A DNA stretch of 33,912 bases from positions 1 through 33,912 of the IMG/VR virus record IMGVR_UViG_3300032296_001361; one strand, 5' to 3'. The first letter of the stretch is position 1. Each line of letters opens with the position of its first letter. Origin of the DNA: a virus. Position numbers and translations under genes: made by a program. This document shows positions 21,385 to 28,000 of the stretch, in pieces. The notes beneath the pieces are model-generated. The model did not search any database. It was not told the DNA's origin and was given only the letters and a program-made list of their open reading frames with translations.

Positions 21385-21743
21385 TAGAACGGCGCAATCT
21401 CACTAGCACCAAACGCTTCAAGGTTCGTGCGACCAGCAGGGTTGCCTGGTTTCGCCAACGACCTGAAAACAGCCTTCGACACCCAGAACGAAACGATAAC
21501 CTCGCCCTTATCGTTCTGCCACTTACTGATCCGCAGCTCACCAGTGACCTCATAGAAGCCATCCTTCTCAACGCTGTGACCCGAATCGAGCGCAATGTTG
21601 AAATAGTGCTTCTCAACGGTTTCCCATTCACCAGCATCGGTTTTGCGAACCACCGGCACAGGCACAACCACATACTCGCCTGACTTGCCCTGCTTGATTT
21701 CGCCTGCATAACCAGTAATTGTTACAACTAGATTTTTAGCCAT
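21384..21743 (-). CDS. SSB-like OB-fold protein
   Basis: A 119-residue protein starting MAKNLVVTITGYAGEIKQGK, with VVVPVPVVRKTDAGEWETVE, YFNIALDSGHSV, YEVTGELRISKWQNDKGE and a C-terminal APF. Strand order and the GEL.ISKWQNDKG segment fit a single-strand DNA-binding OB fold that would coat exposed strands at the replication fork. The acidic tail ends EAFGASEIAPF, resembling the partner-binding tip of bacterial SSB. ATG at 21743 follows AGAAGGG. Neighbours are the helicase and the resolvase. Confidence 0.7.
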   Translation of the reverse strand: MAKNLVVTITGYAGEIKQGKSGEYVVVPVPVVRKTDAGEWETVEKHYFNIALDSGHSVEKDGFYEVTGELRISKWQNDKGEVIVSFWVSKAVFRSLAKPGNPAGRTNLEAFGASEIAPF

Positions 21744-21773
21744 TTTCTTACCCTTCTAATAGTTTGTTCGATT

Positions 21774-22043
21774 CTAAACACTGCCACTGACAATGTGTGC
21801 AGAAGCCACACAATCGGAATGACCACACATACGGTCACCAGGCATAAACCTAACGCCGCGAACCACAGGCCGATCCTCACGGTCAAAGTCACCATGCCAC
21901 GGAATACACGCCTCGCCATTGTATTTGACCTGCTTCGCTGGTTTAGCCCGACAACTCGCACAATACTGTGCTGTGTGTTTCTTCTTAGGAATAACGACCC
22001 AAATGAAACCGCATTTACGGCACTGAACCTGGTTGTCTTCCAC
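21774..22043 (-). CDS. HNH-derived zinc protein, paralog of the protein at 16772-17095
   Basis: An 89-residue protein with CRKCGFIWV and CASC as one zinc site, then CIPWHGDFDREDRP and PGDRMCGHSDCVASAHIV. This second block matches the 107-residue protein at 16772-17095 position by position (C-x-P-x-H/Q-G-x-F-D-x-x-D-x-P ... P-G-x-R-x-C-G-x-x-D-C-V-x-x-x-H). GTG start at 22043 with only a weak site. Likely a duplicated non-catalytic treble-clef protein; role unknown. Confidence 0.7.
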   Translation of the reverse strand: MEDNQVQCRKCGFIWVVIPKKKHTAQYCASCRAKPAKQVKYNGEACIPWHGDFDREDRPVVRGVRFMPGDRMCGHSDCVASAHIVSGSV

Positions 22044-22052
22044 ACCGCTAGA

Positions 22053-23294
22053 TTACTGGTTTTCAACGACACGAGCAAACACCCCTTCAAACCTAAGCGC
22101 AACATGGCCTGTCCTGCCGTGACGATTCTTCGCAATGTGCAACACCATCTTTGACCGGTCATCCTCACCGTCATCCAACGCGCGTTCACGATTCAACAAA
22201 ATCACCACATCGGCATCCTGCTCAATAGCACCGGAATCACGCAGATCAGACAGGTTCGGTGCTGAGTCTTTTCGACCCTCAACGGCACGGTTCAGCTGCG
22301 CCAAAGCAATCACCGGCACATCCAAGTCACGCGCCAAGATTTTCAGGCCGTTGCTGATAGCCGTCACAGACTCGTAACGAGAACGCCCACGCTCAGTGTC
22401 CTGCATCAGCTGTAAATAATCGACCACGATGGCAGCCAACTTCTGCTTCTTGCTGACCTGCCTCGCAAACGCACGAACATCCGTCAGTGTCTGCCCCGAC
22501 TTGTCAGCAATCGCAATCGGCCTAGACATCAACTCGCGACCCTTAGCAATGCGTTCCCAATCAAGTGCCGTCATCTTCCGCTGCTCAATGTGATCCATGC
22601 TCACCATGCACACACTCGCAAACAGGCGATTCACAATCTCACGCTTTGACATTTCCAAACTGTGAAAACTGACCGCACCAGTCGCAGCCAACTGAAAAGC
22701 CATGTTCACCGCAACCACAGACTTACCCACCGCCGGCCTTGCACCAATGATGTATAACGCACCAGGCCGAAATCCACCCAAAAAGTCGTTCAGTTTGCCC
22801 CACTGTGACGGCACAAAGTCAGGTGCGCTGTTCAAGTTATCAACCGCAGGCAGAATCAAGTCCTTCACAAACTCAACCTCAGACCGCAACCTGCCAACCG
22901 TGACCTGCTCAATCTTGTCGCCAGCACGATCCAACGCAACATCCACATCAGAATCAATGGCGTTACCGGCAGCCTGCAAATCGTGACCCACCTGCACCAA
23001 AGCCCAACGCGCGTTCCGGTCATGGATTAGTTGCTCATAAAAGTTTGCGTTCTGCCAGGCAGGTGTTTCCCCTGTGGCCTCATGCAAATACGCTGACAGC
23101 TCAGGAATCTTCGACCCCACCGTTACCGTGTCGATGCCTTCACCATCGCGGCGCATCTGCACCATCGTTGCAAAAATCTTTGAGTGCTTATCAGTTGAGA
23201 AGTCGCTGGCGATCAGGTGGCAATCATCCAGCACCGCGCCACCGCTGAGAAGGATTGCGCCTAGAAAGATTTTCTCGGCATTTTGCTCATACAT
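22053..23294 (-). CDS. DnaB-type replicative helicase
   Basis: A 413-residue hexameric helicase of the RecA-fold family. The N-terminal domain (1-140) resembles the DnaB collar (EKIFLGAILLSGGAVLDD, YLHEATGETPAWQNANFYEQ). The motor domain has Walker A GARPAVGKS (184-192), SLEMS, and Walker B AIVVDYLQLMQ (D292), then LAQLNR and SGAIEQDADVVILL, all DnaB signatures. ATG at 23294 in a TGATG junction with the initiator gene: the two are made as a pair, like lambda O and P or phage initiator/helicase sets. It would be loaded at the iteron origin just upstream. Confidence 0.93.
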   Translation of the reverse strand: MYEQNAEKIFLGAILLSGGAVLDDCHLIASDFSTDKHSKIFATMVQMRRDGEGIDTVTVGSKIPELSAYLHEATGETPAWQNANFYEQLIHDRNARWALVQVGHDLQAAGNAIDSDVDVALDRAGDKIEQVTVGRLRSEVEFVKDLILPAVDNLNSAPDFVPSQWGKLNDFLGGFRPGALYIIGARPAVGKSVVAVNMAFQLAATGAVSFHSLEMSKREIVNRLFASVCMVSMDHIEQRKMTALDWERIAKGRELMSRPIAIADKSGQTLTDVRAFARQVSKKQKLAAIVVDYLQLMQDTERGRSRYESVTAISNGLKILARDLDVPVIALAQLNRAVEGRKDSAPNLSDLRDSGAIEQDADVVILLNRERALDDGEDDRSKMVLHIAKNRHGRTGHVALRFEGVFARVVENQ

Positions 23295-23938
23295 CAGAAA
23301 TCGCCAACAATCTTGCGCACCTGGTCTTTTGGTTGTTTCTCAGCAGCCCAACCCTGAGCGCGATTCATCCAATTCTGATAAGCCAAACCCCAATCCACCA
23401 TCTTTGAGCCTTTTGCCATGTGATGCAGCTTGAACGCTTCGGTCTGTTCGCTCATGTTCAGTAAAGGCCATTTAGTGACAAACATTCCAATCAGCCGGTC
23501 ATCAGGTAACCATGTTTCATCCAGCAATTTTGGCTTCGTAGTTATATTAGGTTTCTGTAATAGTTCTATAAGGGTTAGTGCGCCAAGTGCTGTCACCCCT
23601 GACGGCGATTCTGTCACCCCTGAATCCAAATCTGTCACCCCTGAGCCTGTTTTTGTCACCCCTGACAATGACGGCAAAATCACCCAGTAAAGGTTCGATT
23701 TGTATTGGCCGCGGCTAGGTGCTTTTTGCACATGAACTTCCAGCTCACCCAAAGCAACAAGTTCTTGAATGTCGCGTTGCACTGACCGTTCGGATGCGTT
23801 GACCATTTTGGCGATGGTTTCGATTGACGGCCATGCGCCAATTTCGCCCTGGTGATCTGCGATGGCGAGTAGCACGAGCCTGGCTCTGCCGGTTGATTTG
23901 GATTCACGCCAAACTGCGTTTGAGATTTCAATGCTCAT
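23294..23938 (-). CDS. Replication initiator (winged-helix, lambda O-like organisation)
   Basis: A 214-residue protein. Residues 1-90 form a winged helix-turn-helix (ARLVLLAIADHQ, WPSIETIAKMVNASERSVQR, IQELVALGELEVH), as in phage replication initiators. Residues 92-118 are four exact heptads beginning SGVT, coded by the DNA iterons. The C-terminal part (about 120-214: LPDDRLIGMFVTKWPLL, WGLAYQNWMNRAQGW) is the expected helicase-contact domain. This order (DNA-binding domain, iteron-coded linker, partner domain), with the helicase gene next, is that of lambda O. ATG at 23938 has AAAAGGCAG upstream. Confidence 0.82.
   Translation of the reverse strand: MSIEISNAVWRESKSTGRARLVLLAIADHQGEIGAWPSIETIAKMVNASERSVQRDIQELVALGELEVHVQKAPSRGQYKSNLYWVILPSLSGVTKTGSGVTDLDSGVTESPSGVTALGALTLIELLQKPNITTKPKLLDETWLPDDRLIGMFVTKWPLLNMSEQTEAFKLHHMAKGSKMVDWGLAYQNWMNRAQGWAAEKQPKDQVRKIVGDF
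23591..23665. repeat. Four iterons, putative phage replication origin
   Basis: TGTCACCCCTGA occurs four times, at 23591, 23612, 23633 and 23654, with an exact 21-bp period (two helical turns). The 9-bp spacers differ completely. Within the initiator gene each copy uses the same four codons (TCA GGG GTG ACA), so the DNA word itself is conserved, not just the peptide SGVT. Next to it, 23535-23575 is about 70% A+T and would suit strand opening. Iterons plus AT-rich side inside the initiator gene is the lambda-type origin plan. Confidence 0.75.
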
Positions 23939-24010
23939 TTTTACTGCCTTTTCTACGGCAAACCTAGTATTCTAGGAACTGCCGATAGGTCGATTATCGG
24001 TGAAGGTCAT
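23939..24010 (-). promoter_or_regulatory. Leader of the initiator gene with stacked inverted repeats and a mini-ORF
   Basis: These 72 nt contain GAAGGCCACCAGC paired with GCTGATGACCTTC (13 bp with two G-U, around the preceding stop), CCGATA/TATCGG (23982-24000, 7-nt spacer), CCTAG/CTAGG (23963-23976) and TGCC/GGCA (23945-23960). TAGAAT, a good -10 candidate, lies inside the CCTAG palindrome. A 12-codon frame (MTFTDNRPIGSS, 24010-23972) starts in a TGATG junction. The density suggests operator or attenuation control of the initiator. Confidence 0.45.
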
Positions 24011-24993
24011 CAGCTCTCGCTGGTGGCCTTCTCTAATTCTACATCTTGCAAAAGATAGCGTAACGCTAACACGGCCTGCTGCGGCACAACACCATTACCA
24101 CACATCTTCAACTCATCATTACGCTTCAACCCATGACCAGTCACCCAACCAGCAGGCAAACCCATCATCCACTCCGTAAACAAGCTGCTCAAACGGTGGT
24201 TGCCATCCTTCCCATCAGGTTTCGTTGGTGCTGGTGCTGGCCTTGTGACGGCTTCCCAACGGCGAATCGCAGGCTCAAACTTACCCCAATTAGTTTGCTT
24301 GTCTTGCAAGTCAATGGCAACATTTGGCAAATCGACCTGCCGACCCGAATCCAACCGTTCCTGCGATGACTTCAAATTGCCCTTGACCCCATCCAAAGCC
24401 TTCGGTGTTGGCAAAACATTTACTTCTGCACGACTAACCTGCAAACCCTGACCAGCAACCAAATCCATGACCTGATCACGAATCCCAACAGAATTGCCAC
24501 GCTCTAACGCAACCTTTTCACCCAAAGCACCACCGACACCATCAGATGCTCGTGGTGTCCTTAGCAACTTGTCTTCATCAGCTAAGTCTTTGCGCTCAGA
24601 CCGTTCACAACCACAAATAAACTCATGCAACAAATCGCCACCATGATCACGACACTTGCCAGAGTTATCCTGAGTGCTTGGTGTTGGCAAAAGCCTGTCA
24701 TCGCCATCGACAATGGCCTTGACCAAAGTGCCTATCTGTGGCTGTGAACGGCGCAAACCAGCTTCATAACCCTCAGCCTGCGAATCCCTAGCCTTGACGG
24801 TTGGCAAGGATGAAAACTCGCTCTCGCCTATGAGGTGCGCCGGCATCTGAAGCTCGAACAGTGTCCCATCGACAGTCATACCCGATTTCGGCCAAACTTC
24901 CTGCCACAGCACCCATCGCTCTGAGAACAGGCTGTGATCCATCAAACCCCACACCTGCAACTTCGCATTCCAACTCGCTATGTGCTTTACCAC
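24010..24993 (-). CDS. Cytosine-5 DNA methyltransferase, C-terminal/target-recognition subunit
   Basis: A 327-residue protein that carries what the upstream methyltransferase lacks. The first 75 residues (IASWNAK, FSERWVLWQEVWPKSGMTVD, EFSSLPTVKARDSQ) match the W-P-x-S-G-M-T...L-P-T segment that follows motif VIII in many phage C5 enzymes. The middle holds repeats of LPTP-type blocks (RLLPTPSTQD, LLRTPRASDG, VLPTPKALDG) expected of a recognition domain. The end has LPAGWVTGHG (motif IX-like) and GNGVVPQQAVLALRYL (motif X). GTG at 24993 has AGGGG 8 nt upstream. Its first 206 nt are shared, in another frame, with the end of the catalytic gene. Confidence 0.75.
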   Translation of the reverse strand: MVKHIASWNAKLQVWGLMDHSLFSERWVLWQEVWPKSGMTVDGTLFELQMPAHLIGESEFSSLPTVKARDSQAEGYEAGLRRSQPQIGTLVKAIVDGDDRLLPTPSTQDNSGKCRDHGGDLLHEFICGCERSERKDLADEDKLLRTPRASDGVGGALGEKVALERGNSVGIRDQVMDLVAGQGLQVSRAEVNVLPTPKALDGVKGNLKSSQERLDSGRQVDLPNVAIDLQDKQTNWGKFEPAIRRWEAVTRPAPAPTKPDGKDGNHRLSSLFTEWMMGLPAGWVTGHGLKRNDELKMCGNGVVPQQAVLALRYLLQDVELEKATSES

Positions 24994-25345
24994 TCAACAA
25001 ACCCCTAACATTCTCAATCACAACAAACTTCGGTTGAAGTTCAACAATGGCACGATGAAACTCAAACCACAAATTAGACCGTGTGCCATCAGTCAACCCT
25101 TTACGCTTACCAGCAACCGACAAATCCTGACACGGAAACCCACCAGTCAAAATGTCAACACGCTCAACCTGTGTAAAATCCACTTTGGTCACATCACGAT
25201 AATTCGGCACACCAGGCCAATGAGCATCTAACACCTTAGAAGGCGCATCTTCCCACTCACAATGCCAAACCACCTGTGCGCCAAACACTTCCTGCACAGC
25301 CAAATCCAAGCCGCCGTAGCCGCTAAAAAGACTTCCGATTTTCAT
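24788..25345 (-). CDS. Cytosine-5 DNA methyltransferase, catalytic subunit (motifs I-VIII)
   Basis: A 185-residue protein with motif I LFSGYGGLDLAV, motif IV GGFPCQDLSVAG (nucleophile C72), motif VI VIENVRG (111-113) and motif VIII APHRRERVFILAN (170-182), then a stop. Motifs IX and X and the recognition domain are missing here but occur in the overlapping gene 24010-24993. Split C5 methyltransferases working as two subunits are known (M.EcoHK31I, M.AquI). Product expected: 5-methylcytosine in phage DNA, protection against restriction. ATG at 25345 overlaps the HNH gene by 23 nt. Confidence 0.85.
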   Translation of the reverse strand: MKIGSLFSGYGGLDLAVQEVFGAQVVWHCEWEDAPSKVLDAHWPGVPNYRDVTKVDFTQVERVDILTGGFPCQDLSVAGKRKGLTDGTRSNLWFEFHRAIVELQPKFVVIENVRGLLSGKAHSELECEVAGVGFDGSQPVLRAMGAVAGSLAEIGYDCRWDTVRASDAGAPHRRERVFILANRQG

Positions 25346-25706
25346 TCGTCAAATACCCTTTGCCGTAGTTATGCAAGTCCACCCTAGACCAGTCATCGCC
25401 CAAAATGCAATAAACAGCGTTCGGCAAATCATAAACCGGTGTCACAGACGGATCAGCCCAACGCGACAACTTCCAACCAAACAACCTGGCACGGTCAGCC
25501 CACACCGCATCCGACTCAATCAGCTGATTCGCCTCAGCACAAAAAACAATAAGATTCGATGCATTATTTAGCGCAGATTTGCGACCTGCACCACCAAAGC
25601 CACGATTAGCCCTGTGCTGCGGAATCAGCGTGTCATCGGTCTTGCCACAATGCAAACAATGCTTATCCCTAGCCAGCAGCTTGTCGAACTCGCGCCTATT
25701 CATCAT
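25323..25706 (-). CDS. HNH nuclease-like protein beside the methyltransferase
   Basis: A 127-residue protein, MMNRREFDKLLARDKHCLHC and onward. CLHCGKTDDTLIPQHRANRG is a zinc knuckle plus QHR in place of DH, then FGGAGRKSALNNASNLIVFC and WADRARLFGWKLSRWADP. This type accompanies recombination or methylase genes in actinophages. The replaced catalytic Asp (QH) is common in the subfamily, so activity is uncertain. Directly upstream of and overlapping the methyltransferase, which raises, weakly, the idea of a nuclease/methylase pair. Start at one of two ATGs (25706/25703). Confidence 0.75.
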   Translation of the reverse strand: MMNRREFDKLLARDKHCLHCGKTDDTLIPQHRANRGFGGAGRKSALNNASNLIVFCAEANQLIESDAVWADRARLFGWKLSRWADPSVTPVYDLPNAVYCILGDDWSRVDLHNYGKGYLTNENRKSF

Positions 25707-25926
25707 CCCAACCAGGCTTATCCGGCAACTCAATGTTCAACGACTTCATCTGAAACCCAATACGCTCAGTGGCCGTGTCAGCCGAAGTCATAATCGGTGT
25801 TTCAGTCACATCAGGCGTAGCCTCGCAACGATGACCCTGCACCCATTCACGCCACAAAGCCACCTCACGCGCGCCACTCACCTCAAACGATGAACCGCAA
25901 AAACCGCACTGCTGACTGATAGGCAT
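25696..25926 (-). CDS. Small zinc-finger-like hypothetical protein
   Basis: A 76-residue protein, MPISQQCGFCGSSFEVSGAR and onward. CGFC near the start and H-R-C near residue 33 (WVQGHRCEA) make a possible C2HC zinc site. The acidic tail is PDKPGWDDE. ATG at 25926 with a weak ribosome site; the stop overlaps the HNH start. Function unknown. Confidence 0.6.
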   Translation of the reverse strand: MPISQQCGFCGSSFEVSGAREVALWREWVQGHRCEATPDVTETPIMTSADTATERIGFQMKSLNIELPDKPGWDDE

Positions 25927-25935
25927 AGGTCAATG

Positions 25936-26274
25936 CTAGTGACCAGACCTGAAAAGCAACTCAACCTGCCGACCAATAGTGGCATTCAAAACACCAGCAT
26001 CAGCCAACTGCTTCGCCTTATTCCTAACCCTGTTCAACTCAGCCCTAGCAATGTCAGCATCCAGGCGCAACTGCCCTGTTTCCAACTTCGCCAACGCAGT
26101 GCGATCAGCCACAGTTCCCTCAGCGTTCATAAACGCCAAATTGAACCCACGCTCTAACGCAAACTCGGCCTCAGCCAACTTCTTCTCAGCATCAAATATC
26201 GCCGCCGGTGCTTTCGCCGCTTCCGTTGTCAATCTCTGCAATTCCTGAATCACCATGTCCGGTGTTATCAACAC
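25936..26274 (-). CDS. Coiled-coil protein of the recombination block
   Basis: A 112-residue, almost entirely helical protein: VIQELQRLTTEAAKAPAAIF, EKKLAEAEFALERGFNLAFM, AEGTVADRTALAKLETGQLR, IARAELNRVRNKAKQLADAG. The A-E-G-T-V-A-D-R segment is characteristic of small proteins next to exonuclease and annealing genes in actinophages. Start GTG at 26274 (then TTG), with GGAAAGG 7 nt upstream. Probably an accessory of the exonuclease/annealase pair, by context. Confidence 0.65.
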   Translation of the reverse strand: MLITPDMVIQELQRLTTEAAKAPAAIFDAEKKLAEAEFALERGFNLAFMNAEGTVADRTALAKLETGQLRLDADIARAELNRVRNKAKQLADAGVLNATIGRQVELLFRSGH

Positions 26275-26410
26275 GCTGCAACCTTTCCCTTTGAGTAATC
26301 AACAAAACTTCACAAGTGTCAGCAGACCCATGCCAAAATTCCCAAGCAATAGTTTCCTGCAACTCCACAATCGAAGCCAGCAGGATTTTACGGTTTAGCC
26401 GTTGATCCAT
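26192..26410 (-). CDS. Small hypothetical protein overlapping its neighbour
   Basis: A 72-residue frame: MDQRLNRKILLASIVELQET, then IAWEFWHGSADTCEVLLITQ, then an Asp/Gly-rich end. The first 45 residues fill a gap with no other gene and look like real coding; the last 27 overlap the coiled-coil gene in another frame and are low-complexity. ATG at 26410 overlaps the annealing gene stop, with AAAGG close upstream. Less certain than its neighbours. Confidence 0.45.
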   Translation of the reverse strand: MDQRLNRKILLASIVELQETIAWEFWHGSADTCEVLLITQRERLQRVDNTGHGDSGIAEIDNGSGESTGGDI

Positions 26411-26897
26411 ACGCCTTTATCTTTTCCAAGATTTCAGGCGCAACCTTAGCGGCCACCGCATCGGTGTATAACAAACGCAAACTGTCAACATCATAGGTCA
26501 ATGCTAGTTTGTCGGCCTCAGCCAACCAGTCGCGCTTCGATGGTGTCTTACCAGCAGCCACCTTCGACATTTCCTCACGACTAGCACCCTTAGAACCACC
26601 CAAAGCCCACCGCAAAGACCTGCCCAAAGCTGATGTGCATGCGTTCTCTAACGCACTGGTCTTATTAGCCAAACCAGCACCATCAATCTCAAACGCCCAC
26701 TCAGTAGCCTTCGGCAAATCAGCTGCCTGGTCTGCCGCGTTCAAATACACTCGCGCCTCAACCACCCACATCCCAACAGCACGGTCAGCCGGTGTTGTGT
26801 GATTGATGATGATGCTGCGCAGGTCAGGGAACTGTGCAATGACCCTGGCGTGGCGTTGCTCAACGGTTTCGTAATCGGCCAGATTGAACTGTGCCAT
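26388..26897 (-). CDS. Putative single-strand annealing protein
   Basis: A 169-residue protein, MAQFNLADYETVEQRHARVI and onward, with MWVVEARVYLNAADQAADLP and the motif NKTSALENACTSALGRSLRW (about 79-98). That T-S-A-L-E-N-x-x-T-S-A-x-G-R pattern is shared by a phage family found next to YqaJ-type exonucleases. It is reminiscent of Erf/Rad52-type annealases. With the exonuclease it would form a Red-like recombination pair. Position strongly supports the role; fold not proven. ATG at 26897 in a TAATG overlap. Confidence 0.55.
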   Translation of the reverse strand: MAQFNLADYETVEQRHARVIAQFPDLRSIIINHTTPADRAVGMWVVEARVYLNAADQAADLPKATEWAFEIDGAGLANKTSALENACTSALGRSLRWALGGSKGASREEMSKVAAGKTPSKRDWLAEADKLALTYDVDSLRLLYTDAVAAKVAPEILEKIKAYGSTAKP

Positions 26898-27103
26898 TAC
26901 ATCTCACCAATGTCACTCGCACGGTGCTTTGCCGTGGAGTCAGCTGGTGGTGTCGGCGCAGCCAACTTAGCCAACTCCTGCAACAACTCACCCTGGCGAA
27001 TAACCAAAGCAGTAACCGCAGACAACTGCTGATCCAACAACGCAATTCGCTTGTCGCAAATCTTGTTGATTTCCAGCTGTGATTCCCAAATGTTCTCAGA
27101 CAT
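26897..27103 (-). CDS. Small helical protein between exonuclease and annealase
   Basis: A 68-residue protein, MSENIWESQLEINKICDKRI and onward, with a long amphipathic helix (LDQQLSAVTALVIRQGELLQ) and a Pro-rich, charged tail (PTPPADSTAKHRASDIGEM). ATG at 27103 overlaps the exonuclease stop and follows GAAGGGTAAAA. Probably a coiled-coil accessory of the recombination pair; inference from place. Confidence 0.65.
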   Translation of the reverse strand: MSENIWESQLEINKICDKRIALLDQQLSAVTALVIRQGELLQELAKLAAPTPPADSTAKHRASDIGEM

Positions 27104-27968
27104 TTTTACCCTTCTTGATAGTAAGTGAAACAACACCATTGCGATTCACGCTTCTGGTGCAAACAACATACTGCTCACCACCGACATCAACGAAACCAGT
27201 TTTGGCCTCGCCCAAAGCATCGATAGTGCGCGACTTCAACTCTGTCAGCAACTCAGCCGCCTTGTCAAAGTCTGATTGTGCGTTCTGAACATGAACACCC
27301 AAATCGCCCAGGTCAACAGCCGTGTCAGCTGTGCCGGTGTTTATGGCCTTCACCGTTTCGAAGGTGCTGGCAGACCCATCCCAGTCGGGTTTGGTGTCGT
27401 TCAGCACACATTCGCGCCAACGCTCAACAGCGGCAAACATTGCATCAAATTCCCACTGGTCAAATTCGATGTCGAACTCGCGCAGATCGTTACCAGCAAA
27501 CAAGGCCACAAGTTTCGCCTTAGTCGCACCCATCACAAAGCAATACCAAAGCACCTGCGCCCGATAGTGTGGTGGCACTTCATCGAAGGGCACACGGCTG
27601 GTCTTGATTTCCAAAATGCCGCTAGTGCCGTCAGGGTAATTCAGCAAACCATCAGGATTCGCGCGCGCCCAATCAAACTCGTCATGCGCCCAAGTGCCAA
27701 CATCGCTGACAATCTCATAACCAGGATTCAGCTCAGACCAAACAAGTTTTATCGGGTCTTCAAACACCTGACCGAAGCGCATCGCCAACGACTGCTTCAC
27801 CTCATTAGGAATCTTGCCTGTGGCCTTCGCCCAAGCAGTAAACGCAGACTCCCACGGATTCAAACCCAAAATCTGCCCAACAAGAGTGCCGGTCACAACC
27901 GCCTCACCCTCACGCAACGCCAACCACTCAGCCGAACCCGACTCGTGCTTGCCCAAAAACTTTGCCAT
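27096..27968 (-). CDS. YqaJ/lambda-Exo-type recombination exonuclease
   Basis: A 290-residue nuclease. The PD-(D/E)xK core is visible as AMRFGQVFEDPIKLVWSE, then RANPDGLLNYPDG (catalytic Asp), then GILEIKTSR (E-x-K), and YRAQVLWYCFVMG, the conserved Q-helix. The N-terminus SAEWLALREG (W-L-x-x-R) is the usual YqaJ opening. It resects double-stranded ends for annealing. It is the first gene of the early minus-strand operon: ATG at 27968 with GAGAAGGG upstream and only 32 bp to the divergent whiB start, so the promoter must lie within or beside whiB. Confidence 0.85.
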   Translation of the reverse strand: MAKFLGKHESGSAEWLALREGEAVVTGTLVGQILGLNPWESAFTAWAKATGKIPNEVKQSLAMRFGQVFEDPIKLVWSELNPGYEIVSDVGTWAHDEFDWARANPDGLLNYPDGTSGILEIKTSRVPFDEVPPHYRAQVLWYCFVMGATKAKLVALFAGNDLREFDIEFDQWEFDAMFAAVERWRECVLNDTKPDWDGSASTFETVKAINTGTADTAVDLGDLGVHVQNAQSDFDKAAELLTELKSRTIDALGEAKTGFVDVGGEQYVVCTRSVNRNGVVSLTIKKGKNV

Positions 27969-28000
27969 AAAATACCCTTCTCGCAGTTAGGGTTTATGTT

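Noticed and set aside
23591-23665. CRISPR array
   Set aside because: Four 12-bp words at a 21-bp period inside a coding gene; repeat and spacer sizes are far too short and no cas gene is present.
25323-25345. Classical restriction-modification pair (HNH plus methyltransferase)
   Set aside because: Adjacency is suggestive, but the HNH catalytic Asp is replaced (QH) and such HNH genes occur without methylases. Not enough to claim a restriction system.
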